A DNA stretch of 64,000 nucleotides from positions 11,029,916 through 11,093,915 of the forward strand of contig NC_086375.1 of assembly GCF_036588685.1 (NCBI RefSeq), in the 5' to 3' direction. Origin of the DNA: Mytilus trossulus. Lineage: Eukaryota; Mollusca; Bivalvia; Mytilida; Mytilidae. How positions within the stretch are numbered: position 1 is the stretch's first letter; each line of letters begins with the position of its first letter. A program made the translations under genes and the position numbers. Shown piece after piece: positions 12,335-27,300 of this stretch. A model generated the notes under the pieces. The model made no database searches, was not told the DNA's origin, and saw only the letters and a program-made list of their open reading frames with translations.

Positions 12335-15300
12335 CTGTAATATATGTATAATAATGTCATTATTCAGTGTTTAATATTTTAAGCATTTCACTTTTCATCA
12401 CATTAAGAAAAAAACTCAATATTTCTGAGTTGCTTTTCAAAATTTTAAGAGATAGTTGCATTTGATAGTTCTTGAGATACAAGAAATTGAAAATGTTAAA
12501 ACCCGGACAAAGAAATATTGTTCAAATTAAATATATATTAATTGATTTCCCTCCCAAAGAACTTTCAAAATATTCTACCAAAAAGCAACACAACAGTAGT
12601 TACTTTAAACATATTTCATTTCAAATTAAAGAACCTTAGTGAGCATGCTCACATACCCCACATCCCCACATTGTCATTGGAGAAATTAAATAAGTGTAAG
12701 AACAAAAAATTGTGTAAGAAAAAATAATGACTAATAATTTCCTGTCAATATGCACATCTACATATTATGTCCTTATTATCAACAAAATTTCATAAAATTC
12801 TGTTGTGTGGTTTGAGAGGAGTTGCGATGACAAGAAACAGGACTAACCGACGGACTCACGGGTCAAAAACATTATACCCTCCACAACTTTGTTGCGTGGG
12901 GTACAACAAGAATGTGTCAATAGTACAAGGATGCCTAGGTGGGGCATAAAAATGACAATAACTATCTACTATACACTTCACAGTAGACAACCTGAGCAAA
13001 ACAAACCCAATCCAAAGCCAGTGGTGATTTAATGTGCACCAGGAAGATAAGCATCTTTCTAAACCTGGGTCCCATTATGTTGCTAAAACATGTAGTTATT
13101 TTCAAATAAGTTAATAGGGGATCATATGTTAATTCTTATAAAGTGTGAGAAAAAAGACAGTTGCCTTTGCTGTTTGGTTGGGTTGTTGTCTCTTTTACAC
13201 ATTCCCTATAATAGAATTGAGACATGTAAAAAGAGAAGATGAGATAAATATGAATGTTAAGATCCAACCCTAAAACCAAGCAAGAGGTATAAAAACTTCC
13301 TTTCTAGCCTTACCGGGTAAATGATATCAGGTGGTCCAAGACAACAATTGTCGTCCCTTGATTTTCGTTGTCCACGAGTATAGTCCCCAGTGTGGATAGT
13401 GTGTTACATGCCAATATTTTTTATATCCCTTTCAAATTTATTTCTCTATGTTTTATGCCTCACATATCAAGTAGCGGGATGAAATGACACTGCAAACAAA
13501 TTTGGGTCTTGAATTTTAAAGTAGAGTAGTGATTTGGTCCAGCTAAAAAGGTTAAAAATTAGCACTTTGGAAGCTGTAAAAAGATTTCAAGACCTCCTAA
13601 ACATAAAATTGTCCATATTTTGACTTCCAGCTGATAAACTTTTCTATAATTTTGATATAATTTGTCCCTATAGTAGTACAACACACTGTAAAAATATTAT
13701 TGAGAAAGCAAAGGTGGGATTTATTGAATTTTCATTTATTGTCTTAAAGAAATTCACTACAAAATAACTGTGGTCTTGGACCAGGTGCTCTGTAAGGGTA
13801 AGCTTTGCCTGTAACACCTGTTGTATTTATGTATCACTGCATTTATATGTATATGTCATGTAGATGATTCTATGCCCCACCTACCATAGTTGAGGGCATA
13901 ATGTTTTCTGGTTTGTGGGTCCAATCATCCTTTCGTCTGTCCATTCGTTCATCTGTTCGTCTATCCTGCTTCATTTTTTTTGGTCAAGGTAGTTTTTGAT
14001 GAAGCTGAACTTAGTACACATTTTTCCTATGATATGATCTTTCTAATTTTAATGCCAAATTAGAGTTTGACCCCAACTTCAAGGTCCAGTGAACATAGAA
14101 AAGATACTGCAAGTACTATGGACACATTCTTGTTGTATCATTTTTTACCATGAATTTGTTGGTCTTTCTACAACATATGAGTTTGATTTGTCCTTCCATC
14201 TCCCCCCTTCTTTTTTAAAGGTATTGACATATGTTATATTTTGTCCAACTTACCTGATCTAGATTTTCTTTAGTATGAGCTGCTGATAAACACATTCTAG
14301 CACGTGACTCTATAATTGGAGTAGCAGGGAAGCCTACGACACAAATCCCTAATCCTTTTTCTATACACATTCTATTAATAGCTCTGAAATATAATGATAT
14401 TAATTATTATTTTCACAGGCTTTTATTAACAAAAATAATACAGGTTGGAAGACACTGTTTCCCTCACAATACACACTCATAGAATCTTTTAAATATCAAA
14501 ATATTTGCTTCAAAATCATAAATGTCTTCTGCGAGTCAAAAAAATACATTGGTGCATCTATTTGGTCACAGTCAAATTCACTAAGTGTATTGTTCTTTTG
14601 AAATTACAAATTGGGGTTTTCTTTCAAAAAATGATACATAGAATTCATTTTATGGAATAGTTGCATTTTTATTCATCTGTTTTCATATCTCAATTTTAAC
14701 TGAATTTGAAATTATTCCATTTTACCAGAGAGAAAAGGTGTTTTGCAATTACAAAATGAATCATAACAATACTGAACTCAATATACTTTTAGTTCATAAT
14801 TATTTAAAGTCATATGAAACGAGTGAGTGGTGAAAAAAATGTTTATCCAATTCTTTTAACAATGCATGTATATATCATAAACTTAGTCATCTGTGCATGA
14901 TTTTATCAAGTTCTACTCATATATAACGTATAATCGTCAATTTTTTTTCTCTCTGTCTGTTATGATTTAACAAATATGGCTGCTCAGTAAATGCCGTATT
15001 TTGAAGCCAAAGTTTACTGATTGTCAACTTATAGTAAACAAATAACAAAAAGCATGGGTATTGAGCACGTGTTTAACATGTACAATTAGATAATTGTTTA
15101 TTTCAATGACAGATCCATGTGTATTGCCACCACCAGATTTTTACGAGGAGGGTTACGCTCAGGTCACTATGCGTATGGAAAATATGTCGGCAAATTGCTT
15201 GGAAGGAAGCAATTAAAAATAAGTAAACTTCTTCTAAATGTGGACAAATTAAAGAAAATAAGTATGTGTACATAAGTTGTATAATGAAAACTATCCATTT

Positions 15301-18300
15301 AGTTATAAAAAACATATGCATATTTTTTTTTAATTTGACTTTAATTGGTACTAATTTTGTTGTTGTCATGGATATATTTATACTGCAAATAACTTACCCT
15401 AGTTTTGTAGGGAAAAATACTAGTAAAGGTACAACAGGTGAGTTGTCATTTCCATATATTATAAAACCTTTCTTAATTAGCTCTCTTCTAAAATATCTGG
15501 TATTCCATTTCAACTGTTCAATTCTTTTCTTGCCTAAAAAAACAAACATTAATAAACATCTCAGAGAAACACTATTGGCTGAATTGCCTAAACTAGAAGC
15601 TCTTAACAATTACAGCAATATTTACTTAGGGCTATTCCAGAAAAAAAAATGTATGGGGGTTGGAAGGCAGTTTTTGTCAGCACCCGCCACCCAGACAATC
15701 ATAGTTGAGAATTACAGTGCATTAAAGTGTAGAAAGTTTTTCTGATACCCATCACCCATGTTTTATTTTAATGCAATGTGCCTTTCACCCCCCCCCCCCC
15801 CCCCCCCCCCTCTAAAATCAAAAACAATGTTTTTTCAACTGTTTACATGAATTTTTTTTTCAACACCAAAAGTGATAAAATAAGACATTCAAAATCTCAA
15901 GTTAACTTGAACCTTTTTGCTATTCAAAAAAGATTGCATTGCAATTTACCTTATAATATAAATATATTAATAAACCTTAATCAATATAAATGTAAATTGT
16001 CATACAAACATACCTTCTAATGTACCATCTCTCCCCATCATTATAGACATTGATGATAAAATTTGTTGACAAACTGCAGGACACATTGTAGGGGAATATA
16101 TGGATGCATGGGAATTTAGACGTAAATGGTTTATCAGTTGCTGAAAGAAAACAAAAAAAATATTTTATTAAATTGATACATTTATCTCCCTTTCCATTCC
16201 AAATTTGTGCAAATATGGCTTTACAAATAAAACAATTAAAAAAAAGTAACCAATAAACTAGTTAGATGTCAGTAAATTACAATATTGCATGTGTGATTTT
16301 GTATTATTCTATCCAAATGCAAATTATCTAAAGCATATAGGTTAAATATTAAAAAAAATCTAACCTGGAATGGTAAAAAAAGGCAAAATGATTTTCTGGT
16401 GAGTTATGCTCTCCCCTTACATACCTTAATTATCTCCCCTTACTTACCTTAGTTCCAGCAATATAACCACCAGCAGCACCAAAACTTTTAGTAAATGTTC
16501 CCATCATAACATCAATGTCTCTAGGGTTTAATCCATAATACTCTACAACCCCTCGACCAGTACTTCCTAACGCACCAATACTGTGAGCCTCGTCTAAATA
16601 TACATAGGCTTTGTATTTCTTCTTTAATTGGATGACTTCTGGTAAACGTATCACTGAGCCTTCCATACTGGAATAAATATACAGTATTATTCAAGTGCCA
16701 ATTGAAACTCCCTGGCTTCTGTCATGGCTTAAAAGTTCAATTATAATATCAGTTTCCAAATGGCAGAAAGATTCTGGAATATTATTTCCACAGAAAGAAA
16801 TATACTACAATACAGAATAAGGGGTATAGCAGTCTTCACAATGAACTGTTAAATCTAAAGGCCCAGAGCTCAATTTTTTAAAAATTTTAGTTAGATTCTG
16901 TTGGCCTATAGATATGATTTTTTCAGGCCCGAGAGCAATTTTACAAGCCTAGGCTGCCTTGGCTGCCATTCAGCGTGAATACTGGTAAAGAGTATATCGA
17001 TTCAACAGAAGCAGGTACTTAGCTATTTTTATTTTCAAAGTTTGCAGAGGATCTTCTATTAGAAGAAACAGATTTACTTTGACACCTACATGTACCATGT
17101 GATATCAAAACTTCAACCTGACATAGGGTAGACACTTTTCAATTAATGGAGGTCATATGTTGCAGTCTAGACATCTTTTTTTTGTTAATGTGTTAGAGTG
17201 ATCGGTTGTTGCCTTTTGACTTAACTCCTCTTTTTAATGTACACTTTACTTTGACAAGCCATATTTCATAACCATGGAGCTAAAAACATTGAAATGATAC
17301 TCATTTCTGACACATTTTTCTTTTGGTTATATTGAACTGAATTTCAGTTTTTTTTTTTAAATTGAAGTAGAGGAAGAGGAATTATGAAATTTCTAACCTG
17401 TATACTCCTTCAACTACAATTAATATTTTTTTCCAAGCTCGACTTCGTCTTGGTTGACCATCTACAACTGCTGCTTTAAGCTTCTTTTCTAAATCTGCCA
17501 TATCTAGAAAAAAAAAAGGTCAAATCTAACATTGTCTTTATAGTAAATTTTATAATAAAGTAAGGATTCAATTCAATTGGATTTTTCAGTCGCCAACCGA
17601 TCTCTTATCTTCAAACTCTAACCACCCAACTTATTTGTCTAATTGAAGACAGAACCATGTGTCATCCAACTTTTCTTCTATCTTATCTTAATTTCTCTGC
17701 ATACTGAAATCTTGGTGTTGAGGCTTGTGATCACTGAATGAACTACTGAAACCACTCTGCCACCAAGGCCACTGGATGAATTAGTTAAACCACTTGGCCA
17801 TCAAGGCCACTGGATGAACTACTTATACTACTTTAAGTATGGAAGGACGTTTGATATTTGGAATCATGCATATACCATTATCTTATAATTTTGTTTATTT
17901 TAACTAATTTGATTCATTCATATTTCACTATAGACAGAAAACAGCAGATAAAACAGTGACATACCACATGTATTTCTTAAAAATCCAAAAATTGAAATCT
18001 AAAAACCTCAACACTTTGTGACACCATTGCAACTACATTTACCACAGAGCTCCAGATAAGAATTCACAAATTAGGGTTTTTACCCACCACTTTCTTATAT
18101 AATTGGGTGATAAAGTTTTTTAATTGCATTATCAATTCAAATTCACCCCTCAGGTTAATAATATCAAATTGGGTTTTTCACCACCAAGTTCCTTAATGTA
18201 TTGGGTTTTTTCATCGACACAATAGTGAATATTTAGGCAATATCAACCCCAATTTTGTTTTCATCTTAAATATGTTTCTTTCTTTGTTTAGCTGTTTAGG

Positions 18301-21300
18301 GTTATGGTTAGGGTTTTTTGCTAGCTGTTTTATTTGGTTTATTCACTGAGAAGCAATTGTAGGTTTAATTTGTGTCCCGTTTCAAACATTTTGCCTGTTT
18401 TGTATTCTTTCACAAAAACTGATATGTGTATTCACAGGCACTCGTCTTATACCTTTATATAATAAATTCTGAGACCAGTACATGATCAGTGCCTGTGTGC
18501 ATGGTGTGTGTATTCATTAATTAACCGTAAAATGAATAAAAAAATGTAATTGATTTGGCCTTTCACTTTTTCCAACTGATTTCGTTTTTGATAACACCCA
18601 TGTTTATTAGCAATGTTCTCGTAATGGTAGGCACACACGCCCGTGCGTTCGATGGACGCTTCCTAAAAGTCTTGTTATCATCATAACTGTTTAAACTTTC
18701 CCTCAGCTTTTCAAAGGAAGCCGAATACATGCTTCTATTCAATATTTTTACCGGACATTCACTTTCGTTTTAATTCAATGTATGTTATGATAAATCCCGA
18801 GCAATGCAAAAAAAAATATGACTACATGACACACGCTAATTGGAAAAACGCTGAGAAGATCGAAATGTTTACAAAAACACGTGTACCTATTGAGCAACGG
18901 AAAACTCAAACAGGGACCCATTTCAGCTACTTGATGCAGGGATCTATTTTTAGAACGACAGGAAATTTCCAATTATAAATATCATAAAAATAGTTTACGC
19001 GACGACTGTCAACAGATAAGGGTAAATAACGCAAAAGGTAGTCTATAAAAGGGTTGAGAACTCATGGTTTTGGCATATAATTGCGTGTTCCGTTGAATTA
19101 ATTGGGTTGTTGAACCCTGCAATGGACAATTGCATTGGGTTTTCTATTATTCGTATTGCGTGATCAGGCAAATACGCAGCTTATCTGGAGCTCTGTACCA
19201 ATACATTTCTTCTCTATTCTACATTTATTGACAGTATTATTATAACACTTATACCCTTTGCAAGAGTAAGCATAATCCTATAACTACCTAAAAAAGTATA
19301 TCAACCTCAGACTTTGCCCTCAGGCGATATACTTCTTTAGGATATATAGTTATACTAGCTGTGATTTACGTACCATTATGTTTAAAAGTTTTGATTGTAG
19401 CACCTGACAACCTGGATCCTAGTACTAAGGAAGCATGATTTAATTCATCGCTAAGTATAAGGCTGCCCTGAAAAAAAAGATTATGTTCATTACAAACTGT
19501 GGTTAATAAAATGTGAGCAAGATCGTGTGAAAAGAAGAGGATACAAATCAGGGGAGAAAGGATGAATTGTTTGGAAAACATACATTTCAAATAATGAACC
19601 CAGTTAACTTCACCTAGATTAGTCTATTTAGGGATGAAGAAAATTGTCCAGCTTGTCTTGTTAAATTATTCCAACACACACCTTTTCTCGGAAAAGCAAT
19701 TTCTATGTAAGAAAAATCACACAGGACAAGTAAAAAACATATGCAGCAAGTAATTTTTTTTAATATATATAATACTTGTACTTGGACTATTAAAGAATTT
19801 GAATATTTCGATATCCCAGCTTTAAATCTTGCTATGCAATTTCATTACCTTTCCAACTAGACTTGGCATATTCATTGAATTAGTAGCAAATCCCATTGGC
19901 ATAGTAATGGCTGCCTCCATCCCAAGATATTCTGCTACCATAAGATCAAGTTTCTGATGTATATCTAAGAATCCTGAAAAGTACAGTAAGTAATGATCTT
20001 TTATTTTTTTTGCAAAAATTCAATTCTTTTGATCTACAAGAAAAAAAACACAATATAAATTCAATGGGAAGGAAATTTGGACACCGGAATCATTACTTTT
20101 TTTTAATTACTGCATCAATAAAATATTACAACATATAAGACAATCAATCATAAGGTTTTTTTTATAATCAGAGTTATCTCCCCTTGTGAACAATTTTTTT
20201 TTTGTGAATTAAAAATGTTTAAATGGACAGTTATAACTTGGTTGAGCCTATATATTCAGTGCTGATTCTAAACTGAACTTAATGTTTGCTTTCGGTTTTC
20301 CTGGAGAAAAGTAGATGTTATGAAATACATGTAAAACAAAAATGGAGTTTTGCTTAAATACAACACATACACAGTTTTGGAAATAGCATGGTATAACTTA
20401 TAATTTTTATCATGAGTAAAAAGAAGTAATAATCTATAGTTATTGTAATACACATATGTCTTGTGTTTTCATGAGACTACAATCCAAATCTGTTCATACA
20501 AGTTTCTTGTTTACAATTTGAAGTTTAGTATGGCATTCATTATCACTGAACTAGTATATATATTTGTTTAGGGGCCAGCTGAAGGACGCCCCCAGGTGTG
20601 GGAATTTCTCGCTGCATTGAAGACCTGTTGGTGACCTTCTGCTGTTGTCTGCTCTATGGTCGGGTTGTTGTCTCTTTGACACATTCCCCATTTCCATTCT
20701 CAATTTTATTATCATATTTTTAATATATAACAAGGGAGACAAGTTGTCTCTGTTTAAAACATTTACAAGGGTGATAATAATATTCTTGTCACAGCTGTAA
20801 AATCATTGGACATTTGTTGTTCACTGTACACCATCTGCATTTCTTCTTTTTAATTTTGGATTTAACGTGTCTTTTGATTGGCTGATAGTGTTTTGTCTAT
20901 CAGCTCATGGACATAATTTGGTCATTTGACCTCAATGTCATCAACATTATTATCATTATTTACTCCTTTTTTAGAATTAAATTATTAGAAATGACATTAA
21001 TATTTTTTTATGTCTATTCGAATTAACATAAAAAATGTGGTGCACACTTATAAATAACACGTAGGCTATGTGTGTACCACATTTAATGTTATTTCTTCAT
21101 TTTTTAATGTTATTTCTTCATTGACAGAAAAAAAATTACAGTCATTCCTTAAATAATGTTGTAACAGAATATAATTTACTGATGTTATGATTTTCTTGCT
21201 TTGATAACCTACCTAACTCTTGTTTACTTGCACAAGTTCCAGTACCATATTTAAGTATTGACTTTTCAGCAGCTTCTGCACATGGTCCTTTACAATCAGA

Positions 21301-24300
21301 AAATCCTAAATAATTGTATGACCCTAGATTTATCACATTATGCGATCTACCTGTCAAACTGAAATAATAATCATATAGTCAATTAAAAGCTCCAAATAGT
21401 AAACAAATAAGAAAATTCAAAAAAAAATTAACCAAAACATGTACATAAAATATCACATCTGTATACAAATGGTTGGTATACACAAACACTTAAATTTTTA
21501 TTATATATTTTTATGAATTTGTAAAAAATTTGTAAATCATGCAAGAGCAACATAATGTATTGTTCAGTATTGAACCTTTGTTGACCCAAAAGAATATCAT
21601 ACCTGTCAACTCACCTGTTTTTTGCGGGTGACACCCGTTATTTTCACCTCTCACCAGGCCTGGGGTAATGGTAATTTGTAATTGTAATGCATTGTAATAT
21701 TACATTTTTTGGATGTAATGCAAAGTAATTTGTAATGCACATTTTCTGCATTACAATTACATGTTATATAATGATTACTTTAGTTAAAAATTGATGTAAT
21801 GCCTCCATTACAGTACATTACTTTTCATTACAAATTGGTAAAATAGATAAAATTGAAGAATATCATGAATGTTGTATAATAAAAATAAAATATTAACAAA
21901 AACAAAAGAAAGTATGGAATAAAATTTTTGTCACAGTTAATTACTGTATTAAATAAATTACATCAATCTTTAAAACAAACATTAAGGTAAAAATTTAAAA
22001 TGGTAAAAAATATCAAGTCTTTGATCTTGGTTTCTGATATTTGTTTAATATGATATGGGAATATTTTGGTGTTTGGTGGTCTATGAAAAATCTTATAAAA
22101 AAAATTATCAAACAAAACTATATAGATCAATGAAAAAAATATGAAGATGAAAATTTCATAATTCTATACACAACTTACATGTATTTCAATGAAATATTGA
22201 ATATATCAAACAACATTTTTAAATCAAACTGTGGTTTGGGTCCTGTCTGTGTTGTTATTTCACCTAATTTAATATCACAATGTTTTTATTGCAATCAAAT
22301 CTTCTCAACTTATGTTTGTCCTCACAGAACCCTTAGGCATTTCACAAGATTATCCTTTAATGACACATTTATTATATCCCTTTGAAATCCTTAATGATGT
22401 CGTGATTAATGTAAGAAACAAAATTATATGATAATTTATTTATTTTTTACCACCACCTGAGAAACTTGAAAGTGACTTTTTAAGTTTCATGCCTCCTACT
22501 ACTCCATCAAAGAGTGTAGACACAGGTATGGTGCAGTACATGTTGTTGACATCTACTTGTCTGAGCCATGTGAAGAAATTTCAATCAATGCACTGGAATA
22601 ATGGAAGTCAAATTCAGTGTGCCTTTCTTCTTTGGCTAATACAGCTATCAAGTATTTTGCCATTTCCCACACATAAGCTCCTGTAGAAAGCCTTTTAAGT
22701 ATTGCTGGAAAGGTGTACAGAACTGATGGCTGTTCTCTTAATGGAATCACATTTAAACCACTTATGATGATAAAGTGCAATGGACATATTAATTAACCAT
22801 TATTTGAAGTCTATGTAACTAACACTGTATACATATGTACATATACCTCTGTTTTAAAATGCTTTTTGTTTTTGTATTGAAAAAGTAATGTGTAATGTAA
22901 TGCATTACACAGGCAAAGTAATTGTAATGTAATGCATTACATGTGAGAAAAAATGTAATTGTAATTGTAATTGTAATGGAAGAATCACAAAGTAATTGTA
23001 ATGTAATGCATTACATTGCAATGTAATGGCCCCAGGCCTGCCTCTCACCCGGGAGTTTTTCTTTACCCGGCGGGTCCCGGGAATCTCTAACATTACCCGT
23101 TTCACCCGGATTTCTGACTGGAATTGTTTCCGGTATTTAGAAGTAATACGACCTTCGGTTTTATCGGTCTTTTTCTATGTAACCAAAAGTCAAAATGTAG
23201 GACTTGTTTACCTGAGCTACGTAACGATATTTTCAACAAGCTACAAGATGAGTTCAGTGACTATCAGTTGACCCCATTAGATGAACTTCCACTTTGCACT
23301 TCCCCTGAAACTGACATTGGTACATTTTGGGGAGAAATGGCCAAGTTGCATGACATTTTTCTTAACAAGCCAAGATTTTTTGTTTTGTCAAAACTTGCTA
23401 AAACATTACTGGTTTTGCCAAACAGCAACGCAGACAGTGAGAGGACATTTTCTTTAGTAAAGAAAATAGCTACAGAGTTTAGGGCTGATCTTAATAAGGA
23501 TGTGTGCTCTTCTTTCTTGTAAAATGAATACACATTTGCATTGCTATGAACTGAAACCAAGTGCAGTTCTTTTAAAGAATGCCAAGTCTGCTACTATGGA
23601 ATATAACAATAGTCTGAAATAAACTTGTATACATGTTCTAACTGTTTCATATACATATTGACTATATAAATTATATGTAAACATATTTTTGTTCTTCAAT
23701 TGAGCCCGCAAAATGTCGTACGCGTTATGACCTGAGATTTTTTTTCTCAATGCAGGTCATGACCTGACTTTTCATTTACAGAGGTTGACAGGTATGGAAT
23801 ATGTTGTCAATATTAGACAGCATATGTTTAAGATTTGTGTGTCTGAACTCACAATGTTTGTAGTTTTATAAACTGTCTGATCCATGAATTACTGTATACT
23901 GTAAATTAAGAAATTATTGCATGCATTTATTATTGCGATTTTTGCAATTTTAACTTTCGCAAAAATTGAGAAATTTCTGTTTATTTCATATAAAAAAATC
24001 AAAATGCAATTTAAAATTATTGTATTATAAACCTGTTGCATTTTTCGCAATGATAAAAACATTGCAATAATTTCTGAATTTACAGTATTCAGATACTATT
24101 GCAAAGTTTATATAAATGTGAATAATACAACTGGATGAGTATCTTAATAATTAGCACTACTATTCTGCTATTGGTATATGAAGAGTGGGACGCTCATATT
24201 TGCCGTGGACACAATTTCACCGTTTTATGATTTTGAGGTATTAAAACTTCAAAGGATGGTTGAAATGGAAGAAATATGCCGTTAAATTATATTTTTATAA

Positions 24301-27300
24301 CAAATATGATTATTTTTGAAAATGAGACTAAATTTCAGCACTTACGGCAAAGGACCGAAAAATGGACATCGATTTTCAGCCAATTTCTTGAATGACAAAA
24401 ACGATTTCAAAGAAGCATTCCTTAGTAATTCTTTGACTGATTGCCCTAAATTTCAGTTTTTTATACATTTCAAATGTCTGCTATTCGTCTATAATGAAAT
24501 TTATTTGATAAATATTGTTAAAAGCTGCAGTTATTTGTTTTTAAATAGATATGTAAAAACGGCGAATATGTGTCCCCCGTTGACAAAAAAATAGGAAATT
24601 TTAAACACCCTTTCATCCAACTTTTCAGATGATTTTACTCAAAACAAACACGTTTTCAAGCTACGAATATTTTGCATTTGAAGTTATCTTCATATAGAAA
24701 TAGCAGTATACCTCAAAAACATAAAGACCTGAACATAAATTGAAGAAAACATGGAAAGATATGGCGAAAATGAGCACCTCACTCTATCTGTATGCAGATT
24801 TTTATAAAAGCATGCAAAAAGAAGTAGGGGAAATAAGGCCCTTATTTTGCCCCAAAATTACTGCAAATTTAAAAAGTTATCATACATATTCTTAAATTAC
24901 TGAAAACTTGACTAAGGTATTAAGTAGAAAAACAAAACAAATTTGACATGGAACAAGTTACCATGGCAACAAATCATGACCTAATTTTGCTTATTCTGTT
25001 AAATTTTGTGATTTTCCTTGTTTTTTCATCAAATTTTAAGTATATTTATGTATGCTGCGCAGGATGTTTCCACAACGGGAATAAAGACAGAAAACAGCAT
25101 AAAATCTGTATTTTTCGTCGTTTTTTGTAAAAACAGTACATGTAATGACTTAATTGTGACGTCATCAGGTAAAAATCTTCATGCTTTTTCTATATATTTC
25201 TTGGCCCTATACATTTTTGAACACTATGTGCCAATTTATTTTCCAAAATTAGGCCTTTATGACTTTATTATATAAGTCGTTTCTGAATAATTGTATCTTA
25301 CTCCCTATTGTGACATTTTGATGGAGATTAAATCAGAATGGCCCACTATGCATACAAATGCAGGAGACTTTTTCAAGGTCAAATCTTTTGGTCTTGTTCT
25401 GTTTGAAATTTCAGGGTTTTTTTCAACCTCAGTATCACTCAAGATTTGAAACTTAAAATGTATATCAAAATTCATTTTTATAGTCCATGAAAGTAATTGC
25501 TTTCAACAAAACGCTTCAACAAAAAATCTTAAATGCATACCAGGTAAGCATTATCGGTAGACAAAATATAAATAATCGTAGATAATCATAAATAATCCTG
25601 AACTGAGTATACTATTTTAATCTCAATGTATTTTATGGGACAATATTTGCTTTACACATAAAAAACAAATATATTCTTAATGCTTGACAAATTATATAGC
25701 TTTCAATATTGGAAAATTAAATATAATTGAGATATGCGTGGTGACCTGTATCTCTTTTGAGAGGTAGGAGACATGTGTCGAATCTTTATTCATAGTTGAC
25801 TGATTATATAACATCTAGTCATTTAAATGCAAGGTTTTCATTTTTTGTAAAATGCTTTCCCACAGTTATTTTTAACATTAGTTAAATTTTTTATCAGAAA
25901 AATATTCAGGTTGAAACTTTATGACCATCTAAAATAATATGTATTCAATGGTTAAAAATAAACAAAATACATTTATATATTCATGTATATAATTTTTTTG
26001 TTCTAACAGCTACAGATATTTATAACAAACTTTTCAGAGAATAAGACACTTAGTAAGGAGGAACAAATACATGTTGACCATATTTCTAAATTCATGAATA
26101 AACTGCAAAACAACAGTAATGGGTGGGATTTTCATGAAATTTTTCAACAACATTGAGAATGGAAATGGCATTTATGTCAAAGAGACAACAATCGGACTAA
26201 ACAGCAGAAGTTAACCAATGGCTCTTAAACACATTTTCCACTTTTTACAAAGAACTTCTTTCCCTGTCATAATCAGTACAAGCATTAGTAAATATTGGAT
26301 TCTGCCTAAAATCTATATTATTCCTATCCTAACAATATAAGTGTGCTGGTGGTTGTTCCACAGGGCAGTAGTACGCGTCTAGTGTGGCTGGTTTTTTTAT
26401 AAAAAGCAGCTGCCGCTGGCTAGCCTACATATGTAAGCGAAGAGAGAGCCGAGTGAGTAAGCCTCTCCTGCCAGTACATAGCCTCTACACTGTCAAGACT
26501 TCTACAGTGCCTCCCCGCGACAGCACATGGTAACTGGGGTCTAGCATCTCAGGCTTTACTGTAGAGGATCTTGGAGCAGCAAGGGCCCTAAAGATGCAGA
26601 GTGTAGGCCCACCGACGTGTGGACACGCCCTTACTCTCATTAACCTTGCCCCAACTATGGGTAAATAGCCGGTTAGATGAAAATCGTTAACCCAGGAAGG
26701 TAATTTATCTAGGAGAAAGAAACTCCAAAATAAAAACGGGCAGATAATGGTTCGTCAGCCTTGGTAGGCAATTTATCTAAAGGAAGGAAACCTTGACGAA
26801 AAATCCCTGGCCCTCCAAGCAGGGGGTTTGGCATAGGGCCAACAACCCTATCCTATAAAAAGATTAAAGTTACGGAAACAGCAACAAAGGAATCAAACAC
26901 AACCGCTTTACGAATAACAATATACATACTCTGCAGTCCACCAATGATTTGATGTAGTTCTTTCCAGGACATCCATGGTAGGTCCTGCTACTGAACATAT
27001 TGGTCTGTTAAAGCAGTCACGAATCCTTCTGTATACATGGCGTGTATAGAAACTTTCCCAACTTTGAAACAGTGGTACAAATCCCTATCAGAAGAGCAAA
27101 GAATACTGTTAATTCAGATAATTTTAGGTATATATTAATTTGAAATTTGCAATGGGAATTCGGGGATACATTTTGCAAATAAAAGAAAACACATATTAAT
27201 TGCATTATTTGTACCCAGCACTACCTGAATTTAAAAAAGTAATCTTAAACTTTTGTACACATCACAATTATTAATTGTAGCTGGTATTCTACAAAGACTG

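Larger units (their letters stand above)
21598..23796 (+). mobile_element. Outer hAT-like element with 6-bp target duplication
   Basis: Ends CATACCTGTCAAC and GTTGACAGGTATG are perfect 13-bp inverted repeats, flanked by GAATAT on both sides (21592-21597, 23797-23802). It spans 2199 bp, but 1394 bp of that is the later insertion at 21655, leaving about 805 bp of its own sequence. It carries the 3' part of a transposase frame, so it is an internally deleted relic. It lies in intron 3 of gene A. Confidence 0.85.

Noticed and set aside
15266-15745. 159-codon plus-strand open frame
   Set aside because: It overlaps gene A exon 10 on the opposite strand, which fits SPTLC2 residue by residue; the plus-strand frame is a shadow.
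18778-18978. 66-codon open frame inside the 5-bp-duplication element
   Set aside because: Also open on the other strand and unlike any transposase domain I know; likely chance.
24316-24594. 92-codon plus-strand open frame starting with ATG
   Set aside because: No domain, biased AT composition, and it lies inside a possible inverted-repeat element in an intron.
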